Shown here: piece after piece, positions 1 through 8,370 of the stretch
Position numbering within the stretch: the stretch's first letter is position 1
Layout: each line of letters begins with the position of its first letter
NCBI RefSeq assembly: GCF_004000785.1
Contig: NZ_BILX01000029.1
Location: 1 to 64,000 of the forward strand
DNA from: Paenibacillus ehimensis NBRC 15659
Lineage (GTDB): Bacteria > Bacillota > Bacilli > Paenibacillales > NBRC-103111
Length of the DNA stretch: 64,000 nt
Reading direction: 5' to 3'
The notes under the pieces: model-generated
Databases searched by the model: none
Seen by the model: only the letters and a program-made list of their open reading frames with translations
What the model was told of the DNA's origin: nothing
Made by a program: the position numbers and the translations under genes

Positions 1-157
1 TTTCCGGCCGGCGCATTTTTTTGCCTTCGGGCACTACAATAAGTAGTGTACGGTAATTAGGAGGTGACGCGGAGCGGAGGATACCAGGCGGATAAAAGGG
101 AGCGGTCCTCAAACGAGCCTGAGAAATTCGTATTTAATTCAAGGAGGAATGTATGAA

Positions 158-562
158 ATGGCCATGTTTTCCGAAGTGGGAGCTTTAATTGTACGTATCG
201 TATTGGGAGTGACTTTTCTTTTGCACGGGCTGCAAAAGTTTCAATCGGGGATTGAAAAGGCTGCGGGCTTCTTTCAAAGCATCGGCTTGCCCGGTTTTCT
301 GGCTTATGCGGTCGGGGGCATCGAACTGATCGGCGGCATCTGCATGATTCTCGGTCTGGGCGTGCGCGTGTTTGGCGCGTTGTTTTCGATCATTATGCTT
401 GGCGCAATCCTGACCGTCAAGCTGTCGCAGGGTTTTGTCGGCGGGTATGAACTGGATCTTGCGCTGTTCGCCATGTCCCTGCATCTGTTGATCAGCGGGA
501 ATCGTGTGCTGGCGGTGGACAGCTTGTTCCGCAAGCGGAGCACCGAAGGGGCGAGCGCCTAG
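158..562 (+). CDS. DoxX family membrane protein
   Basis: A 134-residue protein with four hydrophobic segments, and an early GxxFLxHGxQK stretch (LLHGLQKF) typical of DoxX/YphA-type membrane proteins. Family members are small integral membrane proteins of poorly defined role, often linked to redox stress or sulfur chemistry. The ATG at 158 is chosen because an AAGGAGG at 141-147 lies 10 bases upstream; the ATG at 149 in the same frame would leave only one base of spacing. The gene stands alone: a possible hairpin terminator follows and the next gene has its own -10 element. The family is recognised from sequence; no specific function can be assigned. Confidence 0.8.
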   Translation: MAMFSEVGALIVRIVLGVTFLLHGLQKFQSGIEKAAGFFQSIGLPGFLAYAVGGIELIGGICMILGLGVRVFGALFSIIMLGAILTVKLSQGFVGGYELDLALFAMSLHLLISGNRVLAVDSLFRKRSTEGASA

Positions 563-606
563 CGCGCTTGGAGCTGTTTTGCGATTGGGCAGCATATGGG
601 CCGAAC

Positions 607-668
607 GAGGGGCTGAGCCAAAAGTAGACGGATGGGCCGATCTACTAGAGGGGCAGCCTCTTTTCTTT
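607..668 (+). terminator. possible terminator after doxX-like gene
   Basis: GAGG..CTG at 607-615 pairs with CAGCCTC at 654-660 (two-base bulge), enclosing a second stem AGTAGA/TCTACT, and is followed by TTTTCTTT. The stem is imperfect, so this is a moderate call. Confidence 0.45.
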
Positions 669-785
669 AGCGATCGATCGCTGTCGATCCGGATTGGAGT
701 ATGGTATAGTTGGAACGTAGGAGGCATAGGATCAGCGCCGGTAGAAGAAGTCGCACTACATCATTATAGGAGACCTACTCAAATC

Positions 786-1232
786 ATGGAAAAGAAAAAC
801 GTACATTTCGGCGGCGTACTGGCCGGTATTTTGGTGGATCAGGTCGCTTCGTTCGTCTCTTCGCTGTTGATCGGCACGATCTATGTCACGTCCAATCAGA
901 TCGGTCCGAGCGAGATTTCCAAGGTATATTCGGATACGCCGATGTTGATCGTTTACCTGCTTGTCGGCTTGTTCTGCACGGGGCTTGGCGGGTATGTGTC
1001 GGCTTCGGTCGCGAAGCGGGACGCTTATTTTCACGCTTCGATTATCGGGGTGGTGGGAGCCGCGATCGGCTTCTATTATTCGTTCGCCAACTTCGAGGTT
1101 CCCTTGTGGTATCATCTCATCGGCTTCGTGGCCGTTATTCCCGCCGCCTTGCTGGGAGGGCGTGCCGCTTTCCTAAAAAGAAGGCGGGCCACCCCGGATA
1201 AGCCGTCCGGCAGGAGCGCGAAGCCGGATTGA
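786..1232 (+). CDS. small hypothetical membrane protein (four TM segments)
   Basis: A 148-residue protein with four hydrophobic segments at about residues 8-30, 52-74, 82-100 and 108-130 and a basic tail (KRRRATPDKPSGRSAKPD). I do not recognise a named family. The same frame is open far upstream, but the ATG at 786 is preferred: it has AGGAG about 13 bases upstream and begins MEKKN followed directly by the first membrane segment. A possible extended -10 (TGGTATAGT, 702-710) lies upstream, so the gene is probably transcribed separately from the doxX-like gene. It is convergent with the MATE gene and they share a terminator. Confidence 0.65.
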   Translation: MEKKNVHFGGVLAGILVDQVASFVSSLLIGTIYVTSNQIGPSEISKVYSDTPMLIVYLLVGLFCTGLGGYVSASVAKRDAYFHASIIGVVGAAIGFYYSFANFEVPLWYHLIGFVAVIPAALLGGRAAFLKRRRATPDKPSGRSAKPD

Positions 1233-1281
1233 CCGGCGGTTCGCAGGCGGGCGGCTTTGTCCCCGCGCGTATCGCCAAACG

Positions 1282-1315
1282 AAAGACCGTCCGAATGATG
1301 AATCGGACGGTCTTT
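1282..1315. terminator. bidirectional terminator
   Basis: Perfect 12-bp arms AAAGACCGTCCG / CGGACGGTCTTT with a 10-base loop and T-rich flank, between the convergent membrane-protein gene and the MATE gene. Confidence 0.85.
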
Positions 1316-1326
1316 TGCCGTGCATG

Positions 1327-2691
1327 TCAGCTTTGTGCCGAGATGGTCTGATGTGCGGACGAGGCTGCGGACGGGTGGAGCATTTTACCGCTTTTCCAAC
1401 GACGGAGAACGAGAAAGCCGCGTAAATATTCGTCGGCGATCATCGACGCATAAATTCCGGTCAAGCCCCAGCCGAGCCGAATGCCGAGGAAGTAAGAAAA
1501 CGGCGTTGCGAGCAGCCAGAGCGAGATCATTCCGGTAATCATGATGAACCGGGTATCTCCGATTCCCGTTAACGCGCTGCCCATGGCCATATTGATCATT
1601 TTCCCCGGCTGCAGCAGCAGGTTCAAGCCGAGCAGCGCAACCCCGAGCGCTACAATCTCGGCATCTACGGTGAACAAGGACAGCACCTTGCTGCCGAATA
1701 CGTACAGCAGCAGCGCATTGGTCATGACGACCGCAAGTCCCGTCCCCATTCCCCGATAAGCGGCGCGGTAAGCCTCTTGTGTCCGTCCGGCCCCGAAAAG
1801 ATGAGCGATCTGAATTTGCAGAGCCATGGCGATGGAATACCCGAGCGTAAAGCAAAACGACTCCATCGTGTTCATATAGGTCCGCGCCGCCAATTCCGTC
1901 GCCCCGAGCATCGCTATGAACGAAAACAGAATCAGCTGCGAGAAAACCCACGAAGCCGAGTGCACGCCCATAGGCCAGCCGATCTGCATCGTTTCGCGGA
2001 ACAACGGGCGGTCGAATTGCAAAAAGTCTTTCCACCCGATCCGGCGCTCGAACGAATGCACGAACAGGAAGGCGAGCACGATCGTGGCCAGCAGACGGCT
2101 GACAAGGGTAGAAACGGCCACGCCGGCCAGCCCCCATTGCGGGAAGCCGAAGGCGCCGTAAATAAAGGCGTAGTTCAGCACGACGTGAATGACGTTCATC
2201 CCAATGGCGATATACATCGGACCGCGCGTGTTCCCCGTATTGCGAATCGCCGTGCTGAGAGCGGCCGTAGCGGCGGTCAGCGTCATGCCGCCGCCGACGA
2301 TGGAGATGTACGTGTCGGCCATCGGCAGCAGCGCGGCAGGGACCTGCAGCAGCGCGGCGATATCGCGGGCAAACACATAGAGCGCGAGACTGAGCAAGGC
2401 CCCGATCACGACCGATATATTGACGGACATGATGGCTACCGTCCGCGCGTCTTCCGGCCTGCGGGCGCCGAGCTTTTGCGCGATCAGTACGCCGGCCCCG
2501 TTGGCGACCGTCATGAACAAGATCGTGACGGCGGCAAACAATTGCGTGGAAATGCCCACGACGGCAACCGCGCCGTCCGATATGCGGCTGACCATCAGCG
2601 TGTCCGCCGTGCCCAGCAAAAACTGCAGAAACATTTCAATAAAAATAGGCCAGGCGAGCGCCCATAGTGTAAACTTTTTGTCGTCATTCAT
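1327..2691 (-). CDS. MATE family efflux transporter
   Basis: A 454-residue polytopic protein with about twelve membrane segments and typical MATE sequence: the N-terminal FTLWALAWPIFIEMFLQ, the segment GTADTLMVSRISDGAVAVVG and the equivalent second half. Family members are Na+- or H+-coupled multidrug/metabolite exporters (NorM/DinF/YeeO type). The start MNDDKK is chosen because AGGAGG lies 8-10 bases upstream on this strand; the frame is open far beyond it into the divergent AraC gene. The divergent AraC-type regulator is the obvious candidate controller of this exporter. Substrate unknown. Confidence 0.92.
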   Translation of the reverse strand: MNDDKKFTLWALAWPIFIEMFLQFLLGTADTLMVSRISDGAVAVVGISTQLFAAVTILFMTVANGAGVLIAQKLGARRPEDARTVAIMSVNISVVIGALLSLALYVFARDIAALLQVPAALLPMADTYISIVGGGMTLTAATAALSTAIRNTGNTRGPMYIAIGMNVIHVVLNYAFIYGAFGFPQWGLAGVAVSTLVSRLLATIVLAFLFVHSFERRIGWKDFLQFDRPLFRETMQIGWPMGVHSASWVFSQLILFSFIAMLGATELAARTYMNTMESFCFTLGYSIAMALQIQIAHLFGAGRTQEAYRAAYRGMGTGLAVVMTNALLLYVFGSKVLSLFTVDAEIVALGVALLGLNLLLQPGKMINMAMGSALTGIGDTRFIMITGMISLWLLATPFSYFLGIRLGWGLTGIYASMIADEYLRGFLVLRRWKSGKMLHPSAASSAHQTISAQS

Positions 2692-2811
2692 GTTCCGTAT
2701 CCTCCTGATGCCGTATTCCCATATCACATTATAGAGCGTATACTTGAAAGCATGTATCAGTATCCGAACTAAAATTATCAATTTATAAACCTGACTTCGT
2801 ATGGTAAGAGG

Positions 2812-3690
2812 GTGAAAGCGATTCCAATTCTCGAATTTACTTCCCCGCCGCTGCCCCATTATTTGTCCAGCGGCTTCGGCATTATTGCGCCCGGGCGCAA
2901 GCACCCGAACCGGCGCAACATCGGCGTGTTCGATCTGCTCGTCGTGCAGGAAGGCTGCATTTATATTATGGAAGGCGGCGTTTACTACGAAGTTACGGCC
3001 GGCCATGCGATCATTCTCAGGCCGGACCGGCACCATTATTCGCCGCAGGGGTGCACGACGGATACGGCGCATTATTGGCTTCATTTCAACACGACGGGCG
3101 TGTGGAGAGAGACCGAGGAGGGAGTGCCTACGCTGCCGCCCGTCTCGATGGAGGAAAAAAGTTTCACGATGCAAACCTTCGCCATTCAGCTTCCCCAGTT
3201 TATCAAGCTGTTGAAGCCGACGGCCGTCTACCGGACGATGCAGCATCTCGGCGAGCTGGAGAAGGAGTCGCACCGCAACTGGGCGCGCTGGAAGCATCAG
3301 CAGCTGTTTCAGCAGGTGCTGGAGCAGCTTAACGCTTCGCTGCAAGCGGAAACGCCGCCGCCCGGAGCCGAAGTGGCGGACCAAGCGGCATCCTACCTGC
3401 GCCAGCATTTCAAACAGCAGGTGACCGCGCGGAGCTTGGGGGAGGCGCTTAATTTTCATCCTGTATATATCGCGCGCTGTATGCAGCGGGAATTCGGCTG
3501 TTCGCCCTTCGAGTATTTGCTGCGTTACCGGTTGGAGCAGGCCAAGATGCTGCTGCTGCAGACCGACTTCCCGGTCGCCCGGGTGGCCGAAGAGGTCGGA
3601 TTCAACCAAGCGGCGTATTTTACGTCCTGCTTCGTCAAAGTAGAGGGCTTGACCCCACGCGCCTATCGCAAGCGCTTTTCCCATGCCTGA
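2812..3690 (+). CDS. AraC family transcriptional regulator
   Basis: A 292-residue regulator with an N-terminal cupin-like sensing domain (about residues 15-140, including HAIILRPDRHHYSPQG) and a C-terminal double helix-turn-helix of AraC type (about 190-290: SLGEALNFHPVYIARCMQREFG, then VARVAEEVGFNQAAYFTSCFVK). The start is the GTG at 2812; the ATG at 2801 is out of frame and the ribosome site is weak (AAGAGGG directly adjacent), so the start is less certain than the gene. It is divergent from the MATE exporter with a 120-bp gap, suggesting local control, perhaps in response to a sugar or small aromatic. Ligand not deducible. Confidence 0.88.
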   Translation: MKAIPILEFTSPPLPHYLSSGFGIIAPGRKHPNRRNIGVFDLLVVQEGCIYIMEGGVYYEVTAGHAIILRPDRHHYSPQGCTTDTAHYWLHFNTTGVWRETEEGVPTLPPVSMEEKSFTMQTFAIQLPQFIKLLKPTAVYRTMQHLGELEKESHRNWARWKHQQLFQQVLEQLNASLQAETPPPGAEVADQAASYLRQHFKQQVTARSLGEALNFHPVYIARCMQREFGCSPFEYLLRYRLEQAKMLLLQTDFPVARVAEEVGFNQAAYFTSCFVKVEGLTPRAYRKRFSHA

Positions 3691-3722
3691 CCCGGTACCG
3701 TGGCGCACAAGCTCACAGCAAG

Positions 3723-3754
3723 GCCGTTTCTTCTTCGGAGGAAACGGCTTTTTT
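3723..3754 (+). terminator. terminator after AraC gene
   Basis: GCCGTTTCTTC / GAGGAAACGGC hairpin (one G-U pair) with TTCG loop, followed by TTTTTT. Confidence 0.88.
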
Positions 3755-3868
3755 GCCGGTCATAGGATCGTTTTGGTTCGTCTATCGGGGGGCTTGAACG
3801 ATTGGAAGCACCGATGCATGCGGGATGAACGATTGTTCCAGCCTATGATAGCGATAGGGAATTTGTAA

Positions 3869-3897
3869 TTGATGGCACAGGTCGCCCTCCCTATAAT
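3869..3897 (+). promoter_or_regulatory. glyA promoter, copy 1
   Basis: TTGATG (3869-3874), 17-bp spacer, TATAAT (3892-3897). A transcript from here would carry copy 2 of the duplicated leader. Confidence 0.75.
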
Positions 3898-3985
3898 GAA
3901 AATCGTTAACCGTCATTCGGGGACCGAACGATGGAATCGAAAGGGGGAGCAAGCGATGCCTATGATAGCGATAGGGAATTTGTAA

Positions 3986-4014
3986 TTGATGGCACAGGTC
4001 GCCCTCCCTATAAT
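3986..4014 (+). promoter_or_regulatory. glyA promoter, copy 2
   Basis: The same TTGATG-17-TATAAT at 3986-3991 and 4009-4014, 59 bp from the -10 to the glyA ATG. It also argues against an upstream in-frame ATG at 3986 as start codon, since that ATG overlaps the -35 hexamer. Confidence 0.78.
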
Positions 4015-4072
4015 GAAAATCGTTAACCGTCATTCGGGGACCGAACGATGGAATCGAAAGGGGGAGCAAGCG

Positions 4073-5320
4073 ATGCGGCAGTTGCAAAATCAAGACCCCG
4101 CGGTGGCGGAAGCCATCCGAAAAGAGTTCGCACGGCAGCGGGATCATATCGAGCTGATCGCTTCCGAGAACTTCGTCAGCCCGGCCGTCTTGAAGGCGAT
4201 GGGGACGGTGCTGACCAACAAATACGCCGAGGGGTATCCCGGCAAACGGTATTACGGCGGCTGCGAGTATGTGGATCTTGCCGAATCGCTCGCCATCCAG
4301 CGGGCGATGGAGCTGTTCGGAGCGGAGCACGCCAATGTGCAGCCGCATTCCGGAGCGCAGGCCAACATGGCCGTTTATCTGGCGGCCGTTCGCCCAGGCG
4401 ATACGATTCTGGGGATGAATTTGGCGCACGGCGGCCATCTCACGCACGGAAGTCCGGTGAACGCCTCCGGTCAGATGTACCGGTTCGTTCCTTACGGCGT
4501 GAACGAGAAGACGCACCTGCTCGATTACGATGAAGTGCGGAGCCTGGCCCTCAAGCACAGGCCGCGGATGCTCGTCGTCGGCGCGAGCGCTTATCCGCGG
4601 ATTATCGATTTCGAACGGCTGGCGCAAATCGCCGCCGAGGTCGGAGCTTTGTTCCTCGCGGATATGGCGCATATTGCCGGCCCCGTCGCCGTCGGACTGC
4701 ATCCGAGTCCCGTACCGCATGCGCACTTCGTGACGACGACGACGCACAAAACGCTGCGCGGGCCGCGCGGAGGCATCATTTTGTGCCGCAAATCGTGGGC
4801 GTCCCAGATCGACAAGGCGGTCTTCCCGGCGACGCAAGGGGGGCCGCTGATGCATATCATCGCCGCCAAGGCGGTGGCGTTGGGCGAGGCGGCGCAGCCG
4901 GCCTTCGCCGACTATACCGCGCGCGTGCTGACGAACGCGAAAGCGCTGGCCGAGGGCCTGCTCGCGCAAGATTTGAATGTGTTGACCGGCGGAACGGACA
5001 ATCACCTGCTGCTGCTCGATCTGCGCAGCATCAAGATGACCGGCATCGACGCGCAGGAGCTGCTCGACAGCGTCGGCATTACAGTGAACAAAAATGCGAT
5101 TCCTTTCGATACGGCAAGTCCGATGGTCACCAGCGGCATCCGTATCGGTACGCCGGCGGTCACCACAAGGGGCATGGGGCCGGCCGAAATGGCCGAGCTT
5201 GCGGGCGTGATCGGTGCGGTGCTCAAGCACCCGAGCCATGCCGGCGTCCGCGGGCAGGCGCGCCGAAAGGTGAAGGAATTGACGACGGCCTTTCCGCTCT
5301 ATGACGACATCATCGATTGA
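4073..5320 (+). CDS. glyA: serine hydroxymethyltransferase
   Basis: A 415-residue PLP enzyme that interconverts serine and glycine using tetrahydrofolate in the cytosol. Seen: [13 protein letters not shown] near residue 28, [18 protein letters not shown] at 51-68, SGAQAN at 93-98, DMAHIAG at 197-203, and the PLP-binding lysine in [14 protein letters not shown] (K226). Length matches the family. The ATG at 4073 has GGGGGAG seven bases upstream and begins [11 protein letters not shown]. It forms an operon with the downstream aminotransferase (17 bp gap). The tandemly duplicated promoter is unusual and could raise expression. Chromosomes of this group usually carry a housekeeping glyA elsewhere, so this could be a second copy; that cannot be checked here. 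Confidence 0.95.
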   Translation: MRQLQNQDPAVAEAIRKEFARQRDHIELIASENFVSPAVLKAMGTVLTNKYAEGYPGKRYYGGCEYVDLAESLAIQRAMELFGAEHANVQPHSGAQANMAVYLAAVRPGDTILGMNLAHGGHLTHGSPVNASGQMYRFVPYGVNEKTHLLDYDEVRSLALKHRPRMLVVGASAYPRIIDFERLAQIAAEVGALFLADMAHIAGPVAVGLHPSPVPHAHFVTTTTHKTLRGPRGGIILCRKSWASQIDKAVFPATQGGPLMHIIAAKAVALGEAAQPAFADYTARVLTNAKALAEGLLAQDLNVLTGGTDNHLLLLDLRSIKMTGIDAQELLDSVGITVNKNAIPFDTASPMVTSGIRIGTPAVTTRGMGPAEMAELAGVIGAVLKHPSHAGVRGQARRKVKELTTAFPLYDDIID

Positions 5321-5337
5321 AGAAAGAAGGGAATGCC

Positions 5338-6534
5338 ATGGAGTTCGCGTCTCTTGAAGAAAAGGAAAGCGCGCTGTTTCCGACGTACGCGCGGCATCCT
5401 CTGACCTTCGTCCGGGGCGAAGGCTCGCGGCTGTGGGATGATCGGGGGAACGTCTATCTGGATTTTATGTCGGGACTCGCCGTATGCAACCTGGGCCACG
5501 TTCCCCCTCAAGTCAAACGGAGCGTGGAGGAGCAGTTGGGGCGGCTGTGGCACGTAAGCAATTTATTTCAAAGCCCCCAGCAGGAGGCGCTGGCGAAGCT
5601 GCTCGCGGAGCATAGCTGCGCGGACCTGGCGTTCTTCTGCAACAGCGGCGCGGAGGCGAACGAAGCGGCCATCAAGCTGGCCCGGCGCTATGCCCAGCGG
5701 GTGCAGGCCAAGGAGCGGTACGAGATCGTGACGTTCGAGCAATCGTTCCACGGCCGGACGCTTGCCACGCTGACGGCGACCGGACAGGACAAGGTGAAGG
5801 ACGGCTTCTACCCGCTCCCCGAAGGGTTTGCGTATGCGCGGTATAACGATATCGAATCGGTGGGGGCGTGTATCACCGAGCAGACCGCAGCAGTCATGCT
5901 GGAGCTCGTGCAGGGCGAGAGCGGCGTGCATCCCGCCGATCCGGCGTTTGTCCGGGAGCTGGCTCGGTTGTGCCGGGAGCGCGACCTGCTGCTGATCGTC
6001 GACGAGGTGCAGACGGGGATGGGGCGTACGGGCAAGCTGTTTGCCTACGAGCACTACGGCATCGAGCCGGATATCGTGACGCTGGCCAAAGGGCTGGCGA
6101 GCGGCTTGCCCGTCGGAGCGATGCTGGGGAAGCGCAAGCTGCGCGAAGCCTTCGCGCCCGGCAGCCACGCCTCAACGTTCGGCGGGTCGCCGCTCGCTAT
6201 GGCGGCAGGCATCGCCACGCTGCGGACGATGCTGGAGGAACGGCTGCCGGAGCGGGCGGCAGCGGCCGGGCGCTACGCGCTGCGAAGGCTGGCCGCGGAG
6301 CTGCACCAAGCTCCGCCGGTGAAGTCGGTCCGCGGGCTTGGGCTGCTGATCGGCATCGAGCTGGACCGGCCGGTCGGGCCGTTCATCCGCGAGCTGCAGC
6401 ATAAGGGCTTGCTGGTGCTGCCGGGAGGGCCATACGTGATCCGGTTTATGCCGAATTTGTACGTGGCCCACGATGAAATCGACCAGGCGGTGGAATGGCT
6501 TGCGGATGTCCTTTTCCAAGCCTCGGACAAGTAG
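5338..6534 (+). CDS. argD: acetylornithine/ornithine-type class III aminotransferase
   Basis: A 398-residue class III PLP aminotransferase: FMSGLAVCNLGH near 43-54, FFCNSGAEANEAAIKLAR at 99-116, FHGRT at 137-141, VDEVQTGMGRTGK at 221-233, and the PLP lysine in TLAKGLASGLPVGAM (K251). This pattern fits acetylornithine aminotransferase (2-oxoglutarate amino acceptor, arginine synthesis). The ATG at 5338 has AAGAAGGG six bases upstream; a TTG at 5317 overlapping the glyA stop is less likely. No other arg genes are adjacent, and it is paired with glyA, so a specialised aminotransferase role is possible. It is convergent with the LysR gene. Confidence 0.85.
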   Translation: MEFASLEEKESALFPTYARHPLTFVRGEGSRLWDDRGNVYLDFMSGLAVCNLGHVPPQVKRSVEEQLGRLWHVSNLFQSPQQEALAKLLAEHSCADLAFFCNSGAEANEAAIKLARRYAQRVQAKERYEIVTFEQSFHGRTLATLTATGQDKVKDGFYPLPEGFAYARYNDIESVGACITEQTAAVMLELVQGESGVHPADPAFVRELARLCRERDLLLIVDEVQTGMGRTGKLFAYEHYGIEPDIVTLAKGLASGLPVGAMLGKRKLREAFAPGSHASTFGGSPLAMAAGIATLRTMLEERLPERAAAAGRYALRRLAAELHQAPPVKSVRGLGLLIGIELDRPVGPFIRELQHKGLLVLPGGPYVIRFMPNLYVAHDEIDQAVEWLADVLFQASDK

Positions 6535-6593
6535 TTCCGCGGGAGCAAGGAAGCTTAATGACTTGCCGCTGCCGGAAAGGAAAGGCTGCCGGG

Positions 6594-7490
6594 TTACCCG
6601 GGGCTTTGGGTTTTGACCGTAGTGATAAGCTGCTCCATAAAGACCCGGCTTGCCGCGCATAAATATTTATTTTTCCGGTACACGACACCGATCTGCGTCG
6701 TGATCGCGGGATTCGCGATCGGGACAATGCGGATTCGCGTATCGGCGATATAGTCGAGGTATGCCTTCGGCAGCACGGTGACGCCGACCCCTTGAGCGAC
6801 CATATTGATAATCGACTCCATCGTCGTCATCTCCAGCACCGGCTGCGGGGCGAAGCCAAACGCCCGGCACCGCTCGTCCAGAAGCTGCCGCAGATGATAG
6901 TTGCCCGGCAGCAAAATGCTGGGCGTCTCCCGCAGCGCCTCAAGCGTCACGGAGGGCTTCTGCCCGATGGGATGATCAAGCGGAGCCGCCAGTGCAAGCT
7001 CCTGCTTGCATAACGGGATCGTTTCCAGCTCCTCATGCTCCATCGGCATGAAGACGATGCCGAGATCCAGCTCGTTGTGCAGCAGCCCGTTATAAATATC
7101 GCCGGTGCGGAGGCCCTGAACGGACAGCTTGACGTTCGGATACCGCTCGTGAAACGAGATGACGGTCGGGGGCAGCAAATAATTGACGACCGTCAGCAGC
7201 GCCCCGATGGTAAGCGAGCCGCGCTTTAAGCCTTGCAGCTCGCTGATGGCGGCGCGGGCTTGCGACAGCTCGTGGAACACGCTGTAGCTGTGGCTGAGCA
7301 AAATTTTGCCCGCCTCGGTAATGATCGTTTTTTTGCCGACGCGGTCGAACAGGGGCGAGCCGATTTCGTGCTCAAGCGTGCGGATTTGCTGGCTGAGCGA
7401 CGGCTGGGCGATGCCGAGCTTGTCTGCGGCGCGCGTAAAATGCAGCTCCTGGCATACGGCCATGAAATATTCCAATTGTCTGAGTTCCAA
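6594..7490 (-). CDS. LysR family transcriptional regulator
   Basis: A 298-residue regulator. The winged helix-turn-helix occupies residues 1-60 (MELRQLEYFMAVCQELHFTR, AQPSLSQQIRTLEHEIG), followed by the LysR effector-binding domain (SLTIGALLTVVNYLLPPTV onward). The sequence resembles the CynR/AlsR/CidR-like branch often found in Bacillota. The ATG is the first possible start and carries a ribosome site (AGGAATGTCCC) upstream. It is divergent from the glutamine amidotransferase-pdxS operon with 103 bp between, so it most likely controls that operon. Effector unknown. Confidence 0.9.
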   Translation of the reverse strand: MELRQLEYFMAVCQELHFTRAADKLGIAQPSLSQQIRTLEHEIGSPLFDRVGKKTIITEAGKILLSHSYSVFHELSQARAAISELQGLKRGSLTIGALLTVVNYLLPPTVISFHERYPNVKLSVQGLRTGDIYNGLLHNELDLGIVFMPMEHEELETIPLCKQELALAAPLDHPIGQKPSVTLEALRETPSILLPGNYHLRQLLDERCRAFGFAPQPVLEMTTMESIINMVAQGVGVTVLPKAYLDYIADTRIRIVPIANPAITTQIGVVYRKNKYLCAASRVFMEQLITTVKTQSPG

Positions 7491-7518
7491 GGGACATTCC
7501 TCCGGGATGACGTTCGAT

Positions 7519-7532
7519 TGATCGCCTAATCA
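7519..7532. promoter_or_regulatory. possible LysR operator
   Basis: TGAT-CGCCTA-ATCA dyad between the divergent LysR and amidotransferase genes, close to the T-N11-A form used by LysR proteins. Short and unsupported by a second copy. Confidence 0.3.
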
Positions 7533-7593
7533 TAGATTTTGACGATCATTATATAGTAAACGATAGGAAAATGGAAGGGTAGGTGAAGACTCC

Positions 7594-8352
7594 GTGAGGC
7601 TTCATTACATTCAGCACGTGCCGTTTGAAACGCTCGGCCTCATTGAAGCGTGGGCGCGGGAGAAGGGCCATACGGTAACGGGAACGAAGGTATACGAGCA
7701 GGCTTCGCTCCCCGCGCTCGGCGACTTTGATATGGCCGTCGTATTGGGCGGTCCGATGGGCGCCAACGACGAGCGCCTCTATCCGTGGCTCAGCGCGGAG
7801 AAGGCATGGATTGCCGCCGCCATCCGGCAGAAGAAGCCGCTGCTCGGCATCTGTCTGGGCGCCCAATTGATTGCGGAGGCGATCGGAGGCAAGGTCCGCC
7901 AGAACTACTACCGGGAGATCGGCTGGTTCCCGGTCGAGCTGGCCGAGGCGGCGAAGCATAGCCCGTTGTTCCGGGGCTTTCCCGACCGGTTCGTCCCGTT
8001 TCATTGGCACGGGGATACGTTTGAGCTGCCGGATCGGGCGGTGCGTACCGCCAGCAGCAAGGGCTGTCCGAATCAGGCATTCGTTTACGAAGACTATGTC
8101 GTCGGCCTGCAGTTTCATCTGGAGATGGACGAGGCGGGGATCAGCCGGATGCTGAAGCACGGCAAGGACGATTTGATACAAGGCCCTTACGTGCAGAAGC
8201 CGGAGGAGATGGCGGACCGCGCGGAGCTGGTGAATGAGGCGAAAGCCATGTTGCACACGCTGCTGGACGCGCTGGAAAGACGCTGTTCGGAGACGGAGTA
8301 TAGGCGGTTCGCTTCCGGCAAGGGACAGGTTTACCCGATCATCGGAGATTAG
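7594..8352 (+). CDS. class I glutamine amidotransferase-like protein (GuaA N-domain type)
   Basis: A 252-residue class I glutamine amidotransferase fold. The nucleophile elbow is GICLGAQL (C87), and the His/Glu of the triad sit in LQFHLEMD (H175, E177). FHWHGDTF (136-143) is typical of GMP-synthase-like stand-alone amidotransferases. The start is GTG at 7594 with a weak GGTAGGTG ribosome site. It lies 18 bp upstream of pdxS in one operon. It is clearly not PdxT, which is shorter and has a different N-terminus, so whether it feeds ammonia to PdxS or hydrolyses another gamma-glutamyl compound is open. The triad is seen; substrate is inference. Confidence 0.85.
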   Translation: MRLHYIQHVPFETLGLIEAWAREKGHTVTGTKVYEQASLPALGDFDMAVVLGGPMGANDERLYPWLSAEKAWIAAAIRQKKPLLGICLGAQLIAEAIGGKVRQNYYREIGWFPVELAEAAKHSPLFRGFPDRFVPFHWHGDTFELPDRAVRTASSKGCPNQAFVYEDYVVGLQFHLEMDEAGISRMLKHGKDDLIQGPYVQKPEEMADRAELVNEAKAMLHTLLDALERRCSETEYRRFASGKGQVYPIIGD

Positions 8353-8370
8353 AAAACAGGGGGAATCGAG

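Larger units (their letters stand above)
3841..4076 (+). repeat. 117-bp tandem duplication of the glyA promoter and ribosome-binding site
   Basis: Bases 3841-3959 and 3958-4076 are identical (period 117, 119 identical bases). Each copy carries a sigma-A-type promoter, the GGGGGAG ribosome site and an ATG. In copy 1 the ATG (3956) opens a nine-codon reading frame that ends at TAA inside the start of copy 2; in copy 2 the ATG (4073) is the glyA start. The perfect identity implies a very recent event or an assembly artefact. Confidence 0.95.

Noticed and set aside
64-156. 30-codon frame starting GTG at 64 before the doxX-like gene
   Set aside because: The AGGAGG overlaps the GTG itself, so there is no spacing, and the frame overlaps the doxX start with no recognisable product.
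3683-3868. 61-codon frame after the AraC gene
   Set aside because: It overlaps the AraC stop, runs through a clear terminator and ends inside the duplicated glyA leader.
3986-4072. Upstream ATG extension of glyA at 3986
   Set aside because: The ATG is part of the -35 hexamer of the second promoter copy and has no ribosome site; the 4073 ATG matches the family N-terminus.
7594-8352. PdxT subunit of PLP synthase
   Set aside because: Length, N-terminus and motifs (FHWHGDTF, GICLGAQL) fit GMP-synthase-like amidotransferases, not the roughly 190-residue PdxT.
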